Source: Rhodocollybia butyracea (taxonomy: Eukaryota > Basidiomycota > Agaricomycetes > Agaricales > Omphalotaceae). From it: a stretch of 64,000 nucleotides of DNA. The notes beneath the pieces are model-generated. The model searched no databases and was not told the origin of the DNA. It saw only the letters and a list, made by a program, of their open reading frames with translations. Position 1 is the first letter of the stretch. The number at the start of each line of letters is the position of its first letter. The stretch is taken from the NCBI GenBank assembly GCA_015501585.1, contig JADNRY010000138.1, positions 62,001 through 126,000 on the forward strand. The letters are read 5' to 3'. This document shows, piece by piece, positions 11,802-23,620 of the stretch. The translations under genes were made by a program, and so were the position numbers.

Positions 11802-12315
11802 TTGACACCCAATATATTGACCTGTTTTGGGCACTTTCTGGAGCATTTAGCATATAGTACTTGTGCAGAACACGGTTTCACGGGCGTAGCTACAGGCGCA
11901 TGCACCAGAATTGCAATTTTTGCTAATGTATGGTATAAGCACTGCTGCCACCTCGGCACATTCAGCCCGAATCGGTATGAGGTGCCCCCTAATCTCACTG
12001 AGGAGAACAAAGACCTACCTGAGACGCATGAGAAATGGTGCCAATTCCATGTTCAACAGGTGTGAACATACAAGGTTAGTTAATTATTATTTATGAACCT
12101 TGTCAACTCATAAATCACTGCTTCAGACACTTCGGTAATCCTCTCCAGCAACGAGATGGGCATCAATCCAGAGTCTGCTGCTGCATCTAATATTACATTG
12201 AATGGTGGTCCAAATCAGGGGGAACCATCACGACGCTCATCAAGAAAGCAAACGCGGATGAAATTTAATGACTCTTTCAAGTGCATTTGTGATATTACAA
12301 TCACCAAGGCATCAC

Positions 12316-12575
12316 TGAATATAACACGCCCTATGGGCACACTCCTTAAGAAGACCGGTGAACACGACAAATAGGATACTATTGTGTGTACAACAGTGTA
12401 AAAGACTAACTAGACTCTTAAGTAATTGTACGATACTTATAGTAGTAACAGATTTATTATATAATTAATAATAAATAGAATGATAAGACAGACCGTTTGG
12501 TCTATCGGCGGCGTCTAGGATGACCGTATTGCCGGATACAGTCAGTGGTGATTATGGATAGGTGGAGGCGTTACA
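12316..12575 (-). repeat. 3' LTR
   Basis: About 256-260 bp, TGTAACGCC at the 5' end and CATAGGGCGTGTTATA near the 3' end. It aligns with 13376-13589 and with 56059-56312 (opposite strand). The exact 3' end is uncertain by a few bases. Confidence 0.8.
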
Positions 12576-12909
12576 CCCTCCCCACCAGATTAACATCAGG
12601 GATGTGAATCGAAAATGGTAATGACATCATCACCATCCAAACCATTTTCATTTGGTTTAACATAGAATGATCCCGCATCAAGTACGGGATTTAATTGATG
12701 CGGCGCATCAGATTTTCGGACTTATCCAAATCAAATGATAGTGGGGCGTACCACCAGAGCATGATTTGATTCGGAAATGTCCGAATGTTCAACGTGCAGA
12801 CTCAGGAGTTTCCGAGTAGTGCTTGAGGGGGATTCTCAGTGAGAATCCGACTTGAGAATAAGTAGCAATGCCCAGGTAAGGCATATTACCTGGGCATCTG
12901 AATCCAATA

Positions 12910-13372
12910 ATAATTTATTCGGAAGGTTTATCCTTTCCAATTTTTAAGGAGGTGTCCTCCTCAATAGGCTCAAGAACATATCCAATGTTCTCACTATCTG
13001 ATTCATCGGGGTATTCTGATGATTTTTTGTCATCTCTATTCCTAGATGAGACATAATAGTTAGTGAGGGCCGTGTGGTCCTCAATGCGTGCGACGGCTCT
13101 GACCATCACTTCTAATTTGGCATACTCCAGAACGATCCCCTTGTTCGTGAGTTGCCTGATAATATTGAAGGGTAATCCTCAATGAACCATTTCTGCATTG
13201 GAGCATCCGTGATGCCCATCGTGTAAGTGAGGAATAATAATCCCTCACACCCATATTGGGTGAGTACTCAATAAGGTCAAACTGCCATGCAGCTTGATGA
13301 ATGGTCGTTGCTTGGATGCAACGATCAAAGACACCAATAATGGTGCCTTCAAATGTCCACTCAAGGACAGTG
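12910..13372 (-). pseudogene. gag fragment of the Ty3/gypsy-type element
   Basis: On the minus strand it matches the decayed gag at 58330-58680. WTFEGTIIGVF, RCIQATTIHQAA and QFDLIEYSP are readable, then frame is lost, and a downstream tail (12915-13109) stays open for 64 codons. It is non-functional. Confidence 0.75.
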
Positions 13373-13375
13373 CAG

Positions 13376-13589
13376 TGAACACGACAAATAGGATACTATT
13401 GTGTGTACGACGGTGTAAAAGACTAACTAGACTCTTAAGTAATCGTACGATACTTATAGTAATGGATTTATGATATAATTAATAATAAATAGAATGATAA
13501 GATAGACCATTTGGTCTATTGGCAGCGTCTAGGATGACCGTATCGCCGGATACGGTCAGTGGTGATTATGGATAGGCGGAGGCGTTACA
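13376..13589 (-). repeat. 5' LTR, 3' end deleted
   Basis: Aligns with 12362-12575. It stops at GTGAAC, where it runs straight into gag-derived sequence, so about 45 bp of the LTR end are lost. Confidence 0.8.
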
Positions 13590-13810
13590 CCGAGGCCAAA
13601 AAAAAACAGCGCTGACAGTAGTTGAATGTCAGAGGAAAGGCTGCAAAACTGTTTGGGTATGTTTCCTGTCACTCAAGGCCATTTAAGTACTAATGGGATC
13701 GACATCATGTGCAGTACCATATGGAGTGTGTTGCACTATTACCATACTAAAAAATGGACCTGCGATGCATGTACTAGCTCAAAGCAACGGTAGAGAATAG
13801 CGTGGGGTCT

Positions 13811-14599
13811 TATCTTATCTTGATTTACTATATATATAGCCGTGGGAATGATTACATAGTTAGTTAGTCCGAGGGTAGAGCCCAGGGAAAAAAAAATCGA
13901 CGTCTGGTCATGAATTATATTTTTTGAACCCCCTTGACTAGAATTCAAATGATCTCAAAGACCCCCCAGCAGATAAAAACAACAAAAAATCAGATATTCA
14001 TATATCTAAGGACATGGGGCCCTAGATACATGTTCTGGCATAAATCACGCATAAATTGAAGGCAAACGATGAAGAACTGAGCAAGCTAGAGTTCTTATGG
14101 ATTTTACTTGTTTTGTGTGTGATTTCTCACAAGTCCAAACTATTTCGCAAACGACAATAATTCAGTCAGATCTTACCGCGATTTGGGCCCCACTTGCCCA
14201 AGGCCCCAAGCTAGATACCTTTGGATCTTGTGTCCAGTCAAGATGATTTGTCTTGCTGCATCTTTGAAAAAAAAATTAGTGCGCAGTATGGAAAATGTGG
14301 CTTCAGGAACGGATGGAGCCCGTTCAATCAACTGCTGTTAAAATAAGGGTGGTCCCGATACTCATTTATTATAAAAACAACCCGTTTTGCTTAATGGGAC
14401 TGGCATGTCCTCAAGCATCAAGTATCCCTCGTCTTGATCCCCAAACACACTTCTTTGGCAGACCACAATGTTTTTCAGACAACGAGACATCAGTAGCCAG
14501 AACCCCTGATGCAAATTGTAGTAAAGAGTTTTACTCCAAGGTTACAGTAAAAGAAGGATAAGCATATTACAGTAACACAGCTCATGAATCATTAAAGGG
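13811..14599. other. no gene; 3' part duplicated downstream of the second NLR
   Basis: Nothing recognisable in 13811-14280. From about 14300 the sequence aligns with 37720-37960 (shared CACTTCTTTGGCAGACCA and AACTGCTGTTAA), which marks the left edge of the segmental duplication. Confidence 0.5.
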
Positions 14600-17500
14600 T
14601 CAGTTAAATTGAGGAGTGTAGCAATCAGCCCAGTGGATCCCAAGTTTAGAATTAGTAAATGACACTTTGGTGGTGCCATTACAACTTATAATCAGAGAAG
14701 TTGGGGAGGTGTAAAGTCCAGGATGGAGATGGCTGGGGAGCCACAGGAGAGGTGCAGAACCAGAGACTGATACTAACCAAGAGTCCTGGCCAATGCACCA
14801 TGAGAGTGGATATTTTGTGGGTATATATAGGGACCGGTTGGCAGAATTTGTTTCAAGATGAATTTGAATATCAGATGGCCTGTCCCATATGGCCATAATT
14901 TGGTCATCTGACCCAGAGACAAGCGGTTGGCTATCAGGAGAGAATGCCACTGATGTGACCCTGTCAGTGTGGCCTTCTGACCTTTGCGTTTCCCTGCCAG
15001 ACTGTATATCCCAAATCCTCACAGTCTTGTCACCTGAGCCAGATACAACCTGCTGACTATTAGGAGAGAATGCTAGTGATGTTACCCACTGAGTGTGGCC
15101 CTCCAACCTTTGGATTTCCGTGCCAGACTCCGCATCCCAAATCCTCACAGTCTTGTCATATGACCCAGAAACAATCTGCTTGCTATCAGGAGAGTATGCC
15201 ACTGATATCACCAACCCAGTGTGGCCCTCCAACCTTTGGACTTCCCGGCCAGATTGCCTACCCCAAATCATCACAGTCTTGTCTTCTGACCCAGAAGCAA
15301 TGTGCTGGCTATCAGGAGAGAATGCCACTGATGTGACCCAGTCAGTGTGGCCCTCCAACCGTTGGATTTCCCTGCCAGACTGCCTATCCCAAATCCTGAC
15401 AGTCCTGTCATATGACGCAGAGACAATCTGCTGGCTATCAGGAGAGAATGCCACTGATGTGACCCACTCAGTATGACCCTCCAACCTTTGGATTTCCCTG
15501 CCAGACTGCCTATCCCAAATCCTCACAGTCTTGTCATATGACCCAGACATAATCTGGTGGTTATCAGGAGAGAACGCCACTGATGTGACCCAGTGAGTGT
15601 GGCCCTCCAACCTTTGGATTTCCTTGCCAGACTGCCTATCCCAAATCATCACAGTATTGTCATATGACCCAGACACAATCTGCTTGCTATCAGGAGAGAA
15701 TGCCACTGATGTGACCCAGTGAGTGTGGCCCTCTAACCTTTGAATTTCCTTGCCAGACTGCCTATCCCAAATCCTCACAGTGTTATCACCTGACCCAGAC
15801 ACAATTTGGTGGCTACCAGGAGAGAATGCCACCGACGTGACTGAGTCAGTGTGGCCTTCCAACCTATGGATTAACATCTCCCCGCCATGCCTATCCCAAA
15901 TCCTCACAGTCTTGTCATATGACCAGAGACAATCTGGTGGCTATCAGGAGAGAATGCCACTGATGTGACCCAGTGAGTGTGACCCTCCAACCGTTGGATT
16001 TCCCTGCCAGAATGCCTATGCCAAATCCTGACAGTCTTGTCATATGACCCAGACACAATCTCCTGGCTATCAGGAGAGTATGCCACGGATGTGACCCAGT
16101 CAGTGTGGCCCTTCAACCTTTGGATTTGCTTGCCAGACTGTCTGTCCCAAATCCTCACAGTCTTGTCATCTGACCCAGACACAATCTCCTGGCCATCCCA
16201 AGAGAATGCTACTGATGTGACCAGCTCAGTGTGGCCCTCTAACCTGTGGATTTCCCTGCCAGACTTCCTATCCCAAATCCTCACAGTCTTGTCACCTGAG
16301 CCAGACATGATCTGCTGGCTATCAAGAGAGAATGCCACTGATGTGACCAACTCAGTGTGGCCCTCTAACCTTTGGATTTCCTTGCCAGACTTCCTATCCC
16401 AAATCCTCACAGTCTTGTCATATGACCCAGACACAATCTGCTGGCTATCAGGAGAGAATGCCACTGATCTGACCAAGTCAGTGTGGCCCTCCAACCTTTG
16501 GATCTCCCTGGCAGACTGCCTATCCCAAATCCTCACAGTCTTGTCTTCTGACCCGGACACAATTTGCTGGCTATCAGGAGAGAATGCCACCGATGTGACC
16601 TGGTCAGTGTGACCCTCCACCCTTTGTACTTCTTTCCCAGACTGCCCTTCCCAAATTCTCACAGTGCAATCCTCTGACCCGGACACAATATGGAGGCCAT
16701 CCGTTGAGAATGCCACTGATACAACAGTTCCTGTGTGTCCTGTCAAGCTCATCAACTCTACTTCCGCTGTACCATTGAACTCGATCAACGGAATATCCCG
16801 AAATTGATTCCTCCAATGTGTTAATAGCTTTGACCCAGGTGAGCTTCCAGCCAAGGATGATATATACAGATGTGCTGTGTAAGTGCTTGTAGGATGCGCG
16901 ACGAAAGACAATGTCAATTTCAGTGCATCATAGACATCTGACAACAGCTGCTGCTCATCTTCTGTCTAGATCTCTGTTAGTTCAAATATGCCGCATTCAA
17001 ATCTGGTCTGCTTACCTTTTTGAGCCAGAGGCGAATTTTGTTCAATGCTGCTCCACACCTTGAAGATTCCTTGAGCAAGCTCATTACCTCAATCCAAAAG
17101 AGGAGTTGGTTTCTCAGGAACTTCTCAAGATCCTTCTGCACTTTGTCCCATTTAGGCTCATTGTATGGGCAGATGTTAAATGGTTTGCCCAGTATAGGCA
17201 TGCATAAACAAGTCCTTCACTGATCTCCTTGTGTACCCGTTCCACAAGGTTCTCCACTTCATTGTCAGGTATGAAAGAAGACGCCAAGCCACATATATTA
17301 AATCTAAGGGATAACTGCATCACTTGAAAGCAGTGGCGAGTGAGGACATTATGCTGATGAGTTATGTCACAGTATAAATCCATCCTCTGATCATGATAAA
17401 CAAAATTGGACCTCCCTGGATTGAACATGAAATCCAAGAATGATGTATGGTACCATTCAATCTTGCCATTGGAAATCCTTAAGACAGCATGAAGGCATTC

Positions 17501-19499
17501 TAGCACTTTGGAAATTGTCTCTTGAATCTCTTCGATATGTTCCTGATCATGACCCAATATTTTTGCAAGCCCCTCTACAGATACTCGCTCCTCAGTGCAG
17601 AGTATTGAATGAAGGATATCCCGTCGAGTGTTATATGCATCGGGGGTGTCACGTAAAGGGATAAACAGATCTGTCAACACCTGTTGGTACATGCTGTCCA
17701 CCAAATCCATCCCTGTGGTATTGTCCGACCAATTCTCAACAAGCTTCTTCAGGAAGTGGAGTTGTTCAGACCTAGTGAGCCGGCTGTCTCGTTTACAGTA
17801 CCGTATTGCAGTGGCTGCCGCAATGAAAAGCCCATCAGCGTTCCTAGCAATGTCCTCCAGAATGTTATCATCATCATTGCTTCTCAGCTCATGCATTTCG
17901 CTCTCGAGGTATTTGAGAATATCCTTTTCCACCTCTGCCTTCGGAATGGTGTACAACTCACACACTGCATCTGAGGGGAATGACCCACAGAGTTCCTTCA
18001 GCTGTGGATTAGGCCTACTGGTGATCAGGAATTTGATACCCTGTAAATGCTGCTGCTGTACTTCCAGTGTTTCCAACAGCATTTGAAGAAATTTGAACCC
18101 GCCCTCTTGCTCAATTTCATCAAGTGCATCCACAATTACCAGGACAGGTGGAAGATCGGGAGAACGGGTCACTATGGCGTCCTTCCACGGTTGAACAAAC
18201 AGCACCTCCATTTGTTTTGAGAGGACTTCCATAGCCAACTCAGTTGGTGTACGACAAAGAGCAGATGCAAAGGCTCTGGACTGCCAGCACAGCTGGTATA
18301 CAATGGTTGGTATGATGTAAACTTGTCGTCTTGCGTCATCAAATTTGCGAGAGCAAAAAAAGGTAAGTGGACGCGGAAAACCCTTTGTGGTGTCAAAGTG
18401 GTGTGCTATGGTCCGAGCAATAGTCGATTTTCCGGATCCACCCTCGCCATCCATCCAAAACACGGGTGAAGAGGTTGGGTCAGAAGCCCAGGTCTTTATT
18501 TTCTCCAGCACAGAATAACGGGTTCCATCTGTGCATATACTTTGATCAATTGACCCAGGATCAACATCTGTTGGAGATATATTCCATTGTGCATGTTTAG
18601 AGCGAACCCAATTGTTCAAGAGCAACCGCTATCTTGTGAATTAGCTGCTCAATTAAAACAAGCTAGATGCTTTGACATACCTCAATATTGTCTTTGATAC
18701 CTTCCAAATTCAATTCAATGCACAGTGAGATATCCAACTGAAGGATAATTTTTAGCTCAAACTTCAGACATAAATGGGATAACCACTGACTTGGAATTTC
18801 GTTGTCTGTTCCTGAATCTCTCTCACAAAACGCGCAACCCGGGCCCTATTCTCGGAGCTTTTGAGAACGGCTTTCCATGTTTGTCTACCACAAATATCTT
18901 GCATGGCGTGAAGGTTGTCCCCAAGAACCCTGGCAAATTTTACTTATTCAGACCCGGTTATGAGCTGCTGCGCGCGTGACATACTTTACAAAGTCTTCAG
19001 CAGCAGACTTTATATCCCTGTATACAATATGTACTTAGGAGACTCGATGTAGCTGAATTGGGTAAATCACGCACGAGGACACCTTGGTTTCATCAAGCCT
19101 TGAGTCCACAGCTTCCAGACGGCTCTTCACGAGATTACAAAGCTGTGAAAGATCCTCTTTGTTATCTTTCACAGCCTATCCAATATTCAATATATATATT
19201 GCTGCCATAATGCTCGAGCTACTCACGTTGGCAATATCCGTGAGGACATTTACCGCTTTGACTACATTACCTGCGATCGGTACGCCATCCAAACACCTTT
19301 CCAACCCACTCAGCACAATCTGTGCACCACTGGATGCCATCTTCCACGGAGATGGCGATCCAGGTTGCGGTCCAGGTTGCGATTGAGCGGATCCTCGAGT
19401 CGATTCAGTATGTGATTTCGGAGATGCTGCCCGCGATGAGTTCGAGCGGAAGAACTGGCGGAACTTATCTCGTGTTTGTGAACGCTGAGGTTGCGACAT
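14600..19499 (-). pseudogene. NACHT-WD40 NLR-like receptor, copy A (HET-E type), frameshifted
   Basis: NACHT-WD40 proteins of fungi act in non-self recognition and heterokaryon incompatibility. Here an N-terminal helical region (exons 19499-19227, 19175-19083 and smaller ones) leads to a NACHT domain in the exon ending near 18616. Walker A GEGGSGKST lies at about 18430-18455 and Walker B LVIVDALDE at about 18118-18143. Fifteen WD40 repeats of about 42 residues follow, then a conserved tail ending in CYTPQFN at 14600. Two single-base losses break the frame. One lies near 17170 between NACHT and WD40, where copy B reads on. The other lies near 15923 inside WD repeat 7. An alternative in-frame ATG exists at 19544. 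Apart from these lesions the gene is complete, so assembly error cannot be excluded. Confidence 0.85.
14880..16755 (-). repeat. 15 tandem 126-bp WD40 repeats (copy A)
   Basis: Each unit encodes GHTxxVxSVAFSPDSxxIVSGSxDxTVRIWDRQSGxEIQRLE-like sequence. The units are strongly similar in DNA. Differences collect at the residues after GHT and around the SGSxD turn. Confidence 0.9.
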
Positions 19500-19563
19500 G
19501 ATGGGGGAAGCTAAGGAACAATGGCAAACAATTTCATTGCCCATCGATTTCGCACGCGGTTGA

Positions 19564-19571
19564 CCTTTATA
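19564..19571 (-). promoter_or_regulatory. TATA box of NLR copy A
   Basis: TATAAAGG on the minus strand, 65-72 nt upstream of the ATG at 19499. The short distance to 19544 favours 19499 as the start. Confidence 0.5.
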
Positions 19572-21300
19572 CAGATCTTGAATTAAATGGAGATTTGTGT
19601 CACGAGAACCTTAGAGACTCAGATAGCGTGCCATTGGCTCCCACTGGCTACAAACTCTAACTTGCGTAGAGCAATTCGAGGATCGGTCAAACTCGGACCC
19701 TTTGGCCATGCCATACCATACAAGTCTTGTTAGTTTATACTAATATAACATCTCAGTGTATATGTCAAAGTCATCGTTTTCTTGAGCTGTCCGTGTTGAC
19801 AAATCGAAGTACCGTAGACTTATCTGTCACCGATTTACTTGCCCCATAGTACTACGCGCAGCCACCGCACTACCTGCCACAGCTCTTAGACACTCTCACG
19901 GAAACCTACCCATTACTTTTACTTATGGGTTGGAGGTACTCTCGCACTTCCCCGCGTTTTGATACTTCCTATTTGCACGATATAAAAGATTTCAAAAAAA
20001 AAACAAAACCCATTCGACCGATGGGCATGGGCCTAGGACGCCTCGCTCATTTCGACAAATGAATTTGCAAACTCAGTGTCTTTCACTACTCCCGCTTCGG
20101 AAATCATGGTATGCTGGCCATGGACTCCGCCAGAACAGAACAGAGTGACAACACTGATTGATCGAGAACTGGGTACAGAAGACAGAGCACGGAGAATAGA
20201 TGCTTGGATGGGCTCACGTGTAGTACACGAGGGTTGGCAGTCACTAGTCAAGCTTCAAGGTTGCATGTCGTGCTAGATTTCGTTGTCCTGGGTGTCATTC
20301 TCGAAATGGTCGTTGACTGATACAGCCTGCGGTATTCCCTGCTCCCCCTCCGTCTTTTCTTAACCCTTGTCGCTTTTGTTTCCCATCCGTTTCAATACTG
20401 TTTCAATGTCGTCGTCCAAGCGCTCACCAGATACCTGTCAAATACGCGGCAGACAGCTCGACAAATCTATTATCATTCTCGATAAAAAATTAATAACGCG
20501 CGCATACTTGCTACCATCGCCACGCCCTGAGATCTCCAGCTCACTCCATTCAGACTTCCCGATCGCCCGGCTTTCCCATTCAAGTTTCAAGTTATTTCTC
20601 GTTCAAGACTGTACAGCTCAGCATCTACTCATACTCCTACGTACACATCCTTCATCTACTCGCACTCGAGATTTGGATAGCCACCCAGTACATCCAAGCA
20701 TCGCAATCATCGCCAACTCATCTCTGAGGCGCGGATCTAGTTTTGGCTCCAGTCCTAGAGCCCAAGTGTTGGTCCTGTGCTTAGAAACCTGAAGAGCCCG
20801 ACGATGACAAAGTATGGCGACTAAAACTACATTCAGGGCAGATGGAGCAGACGGAAACCTGGATTATGGCTGATACGGTTAAGCCTATGATTGAGCGATA
20901 ATTTAGCTATGTGTTAATGCGGAGACGGTTCCAAGTGTCTCTTCTGGTACCATTTTCTCCCTTTTTCTGGTTTAAAGGCTTTGACAAGAGCATGAACACC
21001 ATCGCACTTGAGCTTGAAACCAAGCATATCAAACTCTATCCCGTACTCTCCTCAATCACACAATGTACACTTGGTTAGCATCGCATTGGAACAATATCAC
21101 TAGAGATATTCTAGTATCACTGAAGCCCCGAGCCTCACATCGTAGTATATAGGAACCGAAGCAACTGGAAAAGGCAGGCAAAGATGAGCTACAGGACTGG
21201 GTTGAACTCGGGAACAGACAATCGTAATACATTAGAACGAAACCACACCGAATTTTCATGAAGGACGGATATTCGACAGACCTTCCTAAACTTATGCCAA
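19572..21300. other. duplicated intergenic region with two weakly conserved open frames
   Basis: This stretch aligns in part with 43210-44400. A minus-strand frame at 20033-20251 (LRALSSVPSSR) is partly conserved at 43843-44031. A plus-strand frame with ATG at 20406 (MSSSKRSPDTCQIRGRQ) matches one with ATG at 44197 (MSSLKRSSNTCPICGRQ). These look like remnants of first exons, not whole genes. Nothing is recognised in 20800-21300. Confidence 0.35.
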
Positions 21301-21317
21301 CAGTCATGGCCTACAGC

Positions 21318-22652
21318 CTACAACCTAAGCGTTACAGGCGCCATGGAAGTCACCACCTTAACATTTCCCCGCCATTGTCCTTCATCTGTAGACGAAACCC
21401 ATCCCTTCTTCCAAACTTCCCCATCCACCTCGAAACCCAGCCTCCGCTCAACCAAACCGTCGGTCCTGCCAATTGCAATATTATCCTGAAATCCTACAAA
21501 CGTGCTCGCCATATTTGTCTCTACCTCAAACGCTCCTTCGTATGTCTTGGGCAACGTGATATCCACTGGAGAAAGCGAGGAGAAGGCCTTGAGCTGGAAG
21601 TTGCAGAGAGGCGGGGCGGAAGGGAATGTGAGACTGAGCGGTGCGTTGTCGGTTGTGGCAGTGATAGAAAAGTTGCCACCGCATTCGATGGGTGGGGATG
21701 AGGTTGAGGCTACGGCTACGGCCGATGCCGAGGGATGGTAAGGTTGCGAGGAGAGGATTATCGATGCTACGATGGGACTGCGAAGACAAAGAAGAGTTTG
21801 TAAGTGTTATAACTAGTAATGCTGTGCGTACGTACCCGTTGGTAGATTGCATTGATAAGTCCGAGAAGCTAGCGACATCGGAGCTCTGCAGGAATGCAGA
21901 TACGCGAATGCTCGAGTTGCTAGTTGTTAGGTTCAGGAGTGAGCTAGCGGCGAATGTGCCTTGGATGGGTGCGTTGCTTGTTTCAATGTTTATTTTCTGG
22001 GCATCGAGCGACTATGAAGGAAAGTTTATGAGGGAACATTCGGAATGTGGAAGTTGGGATACGTACGTCAACCAACATTGGCACGTTTGAGCTTCGTAAT
22101 GAGATAGTACGGAAATGTACAGTCGGTGCTAGATTATCGAGTTGGTGCGCAAACAAGGGCATGTCCGTTTCGAAGTTTTTGATCTTGAGCACGCCGGTTC
22201 TACGCTTCGGAAGAGTAATTGTAATTTTGAAGTCAATTCCTTGAAAGTCTGATGATTGAGGACGCGACGTGGTCTGCAGCTAGAGTCATCAACCCGAAAA
22301 AAATAAAGCCATTCAAATGACTCACAAATATCCCAACGCCATATTGATTTTCTCTTCCTTGCCTCTTCAACTCGCAAACCTTCACCAAGTCCAAAAGATC
22401 CGACGGGAAACATTCAACAACCACTTTTATTGATACACAATGTACATCCAGTTGATCGCTTTGCGTTAGATGGACCGTTCCCGATGATAGGTCGCCGCGA
22501 GAAACACCGAATATCCTATCGGCCGAGATTCCAGTAGCGAGAGTGAATTCAGCTTGCTGGCTTGAGTAGTGATTTCGATGTAAGGATGGAGTAGCTGGTG
22601 ACCAGGAGGCATCGGTATGGAGAGAAAAGCCCTGAGGAATTGGCCAGGTCAT
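21318..22652 (-). CDS. beta-repeat protein, DUF7330/DUF4097-like, four exons
   Basis: The ATG is taken at 22652. Exon 1 ends at 22326 (donor GTGAGT) and exon 2 begins at 22279 in phase 0. Two further introns lie near 22060 and 21800, and the stop is at 21318. The product has recurring strand-turn motifs (IETSNAPIQGTF, LTTSNSSIRV, ATTDNAPLSL, DITLPKTYEGAFEV). This is the pattern of the Agaricomycete DUF7330 and bacterial DUF4097 adhesin-like beta folds. No signal peptide or membrane segment is obvious. The gene follows NLR copy A and is the only complete one of four local copies. The family name comes from memory of the pattern and needs a profile search. Function is unknown. Confidence 0.65.
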
Positions 22653-22699
22653 TTGGTCAGTTTCCAAGCCTGATGCCAGCGAAGATATAAAGGATATTA

Positions 22700-23060
22700 C
22701 TGTACTGCGGACTCCGCAGGCGCCCCGGGAAAAAAGCTAGGAAGTTCCGTAGTAAATGCGATATGTAATGATAAGCTGCGATCTTTTGTGAATTTCTGTG
22801 GATTCGAGTTTCAAACTAGCCGCAAATGTTGAATGTCGAATGTTGAACTTGGGAAGGAAGGAAGAATGGAAAACATCAACAAACGTCGGCAGTGGTCGGC
22901 TGTGCTTGCCGATAGGAATGACATCACAGCGAGCTAAAGCTTCTAAGTCAATTCTATTAGTATTGGATGTAAGTACCTATCTTGTTTCTACTTACTGTGA
23001 AGAAATCACGCTCATCCAAGTACACTCTTGGTGCCAGTCAAAAACCGTTCGGAAGACTGG
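22700..23060. other. upstream region, nothing recognised
   Basis: The stretch lies between the start of the beta-repeat gene and the tRNA. A plus-strand open frame (22798-23064) has no domain and overlaps the presumed promoter. Confidence 0.3.
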
Positions 23061-23063
23061 ATA

Positions 23064-23141
23064 GGTCTAACCAGGACTCGAACCTGGGTTACGGGAAGTT
23101 GCTCTCAAAATCCCGTGTGATAACCTCTACACTATTAGACC
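23064..23141 (-). tRNA. tRNA-Gln (anticodon TTG) with a 7-nt intron
   Basis: The acceptor arms GGTCTAA and TTAGACC pair completely. The D-arm region is TAGTGTAGAGGTTATCACA, as in fungal tRNA-Gln. The anticodon stem CGGGA/TCCCG encloses TTTTGA, placing anticodon TTG at 23108-23106, with an intron GAGCAAC (23104-23098) after position 37. The T arm is CCAGG TTCGAGT CCTGG. All arms fold without mismatch. Confidence 0.93.
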
Positions 23142-23429
23142 GTTATGCCCGGTTGTGTTGAATAGATGAATGGGAGCAAGTCTACCGATACCATTTCTCA
23201 TGCTCTGCGTGACGACAGTAGCTTTGAGGATCGCTCCATCTCTTTGTATCGCCCCAGCTCATATTACCTGCACGCTATCGGGAAGCAGGAACTTACTGAC
23301 AAAGTTATTCGGCTGCAAAGTCACTGAAAACCGATGGCGACGGTCGGACATGTCACACTCATTTCACCTCAAGGCTCACTAGACCGTGACGCCTTCACGT
23401 CTACATTAGTGGCAATATCTCGGGGATAT

Positions 23430-23620
23430 TCGCTGAGCATGGGGATGTACTTTTATTGTGTTTCGGGATGATAATGGGATTGCGAGGGAGGCTGGGTGGA
23501 TGAAGAAGGTGAGAAGAAGGGTTTTTCGACGACTGAAGAATACGGTGGGGAAAGTCAAGATAATGTAGGAACCGGACAACAACCGGGAGTCAGTGTTGAA
23601 AAGCGAGCCTGGTGAACTTC
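23430..23620 (+). pseudogene. 3' fragment of a beta-repeat (DUF7330-like) gene
   Basis: The plus strand resembles the last exon of the gene at 21318-22652, and also 33060-33290. Shared words include TGGGATTG, GGCTGG and GTGGATGAAGAAGG, followed by a common 3' flank (GTAGGAACCGG). No open frame is kept. Confidence 0.45.

Larger units (their letters stand above)
12316..13589 (-). mobile_element. deleted Ty3/gypsy-type LTR retroelement
   Basis: Two LTRs in the same (minus) orientation bracket a short interior. The 3' LTR is at about 12316-12575, starting TGTAACGCC at 12575. It is preceded by the polypurine tract GGTGGGGAGGG (12576-12586). The 5' LTR starts TGTAACGCC at 13589 and is cut short near 13376, where it joins a gag fragment. 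The leader, start of gag and all of pol are missing. The LTR is the same family as the one at 56059-56312. No convincing target duplication was found. The element sits inside the PHD-finger gene. Confidence 0.8.
11802..13800 (+). pseudogene. PHD-finger gene split by an LTR retroelement
   Basis: A C4HC3 PHD finger can be followed on the plus strand in two pieces. The first piece ends with KCICDI (Cys codons 12282-12284 and 12288-12290). After the retroelement the frame resumes with VVECQRKGC (13627-13629, 13642-13644). It is spliced over a 58-nt intron (13657-13714) to YHMEC (His 13718-13720, Cys 13727-13729) and finally TCDAC (13761-13763, 13770-13772). Upstream open frames at 11802-12065 and 12156-12310 (with a basic RRSSRKQTR patch) may be its 5' exons. 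A small frame change lies between HMEC and TCDAC. PHD fingers usually read histone tails or occur in transposon-linked proteins. The host protein family is not identified. Confidence 0.6.

Noticed and set aside
12304..13594. Target duplication CCAAG/CCGAG around the deleted LTR element
   Set aside because: The match is imperfect and requires an LTR end that does not agree with the copy at 56059-56312.
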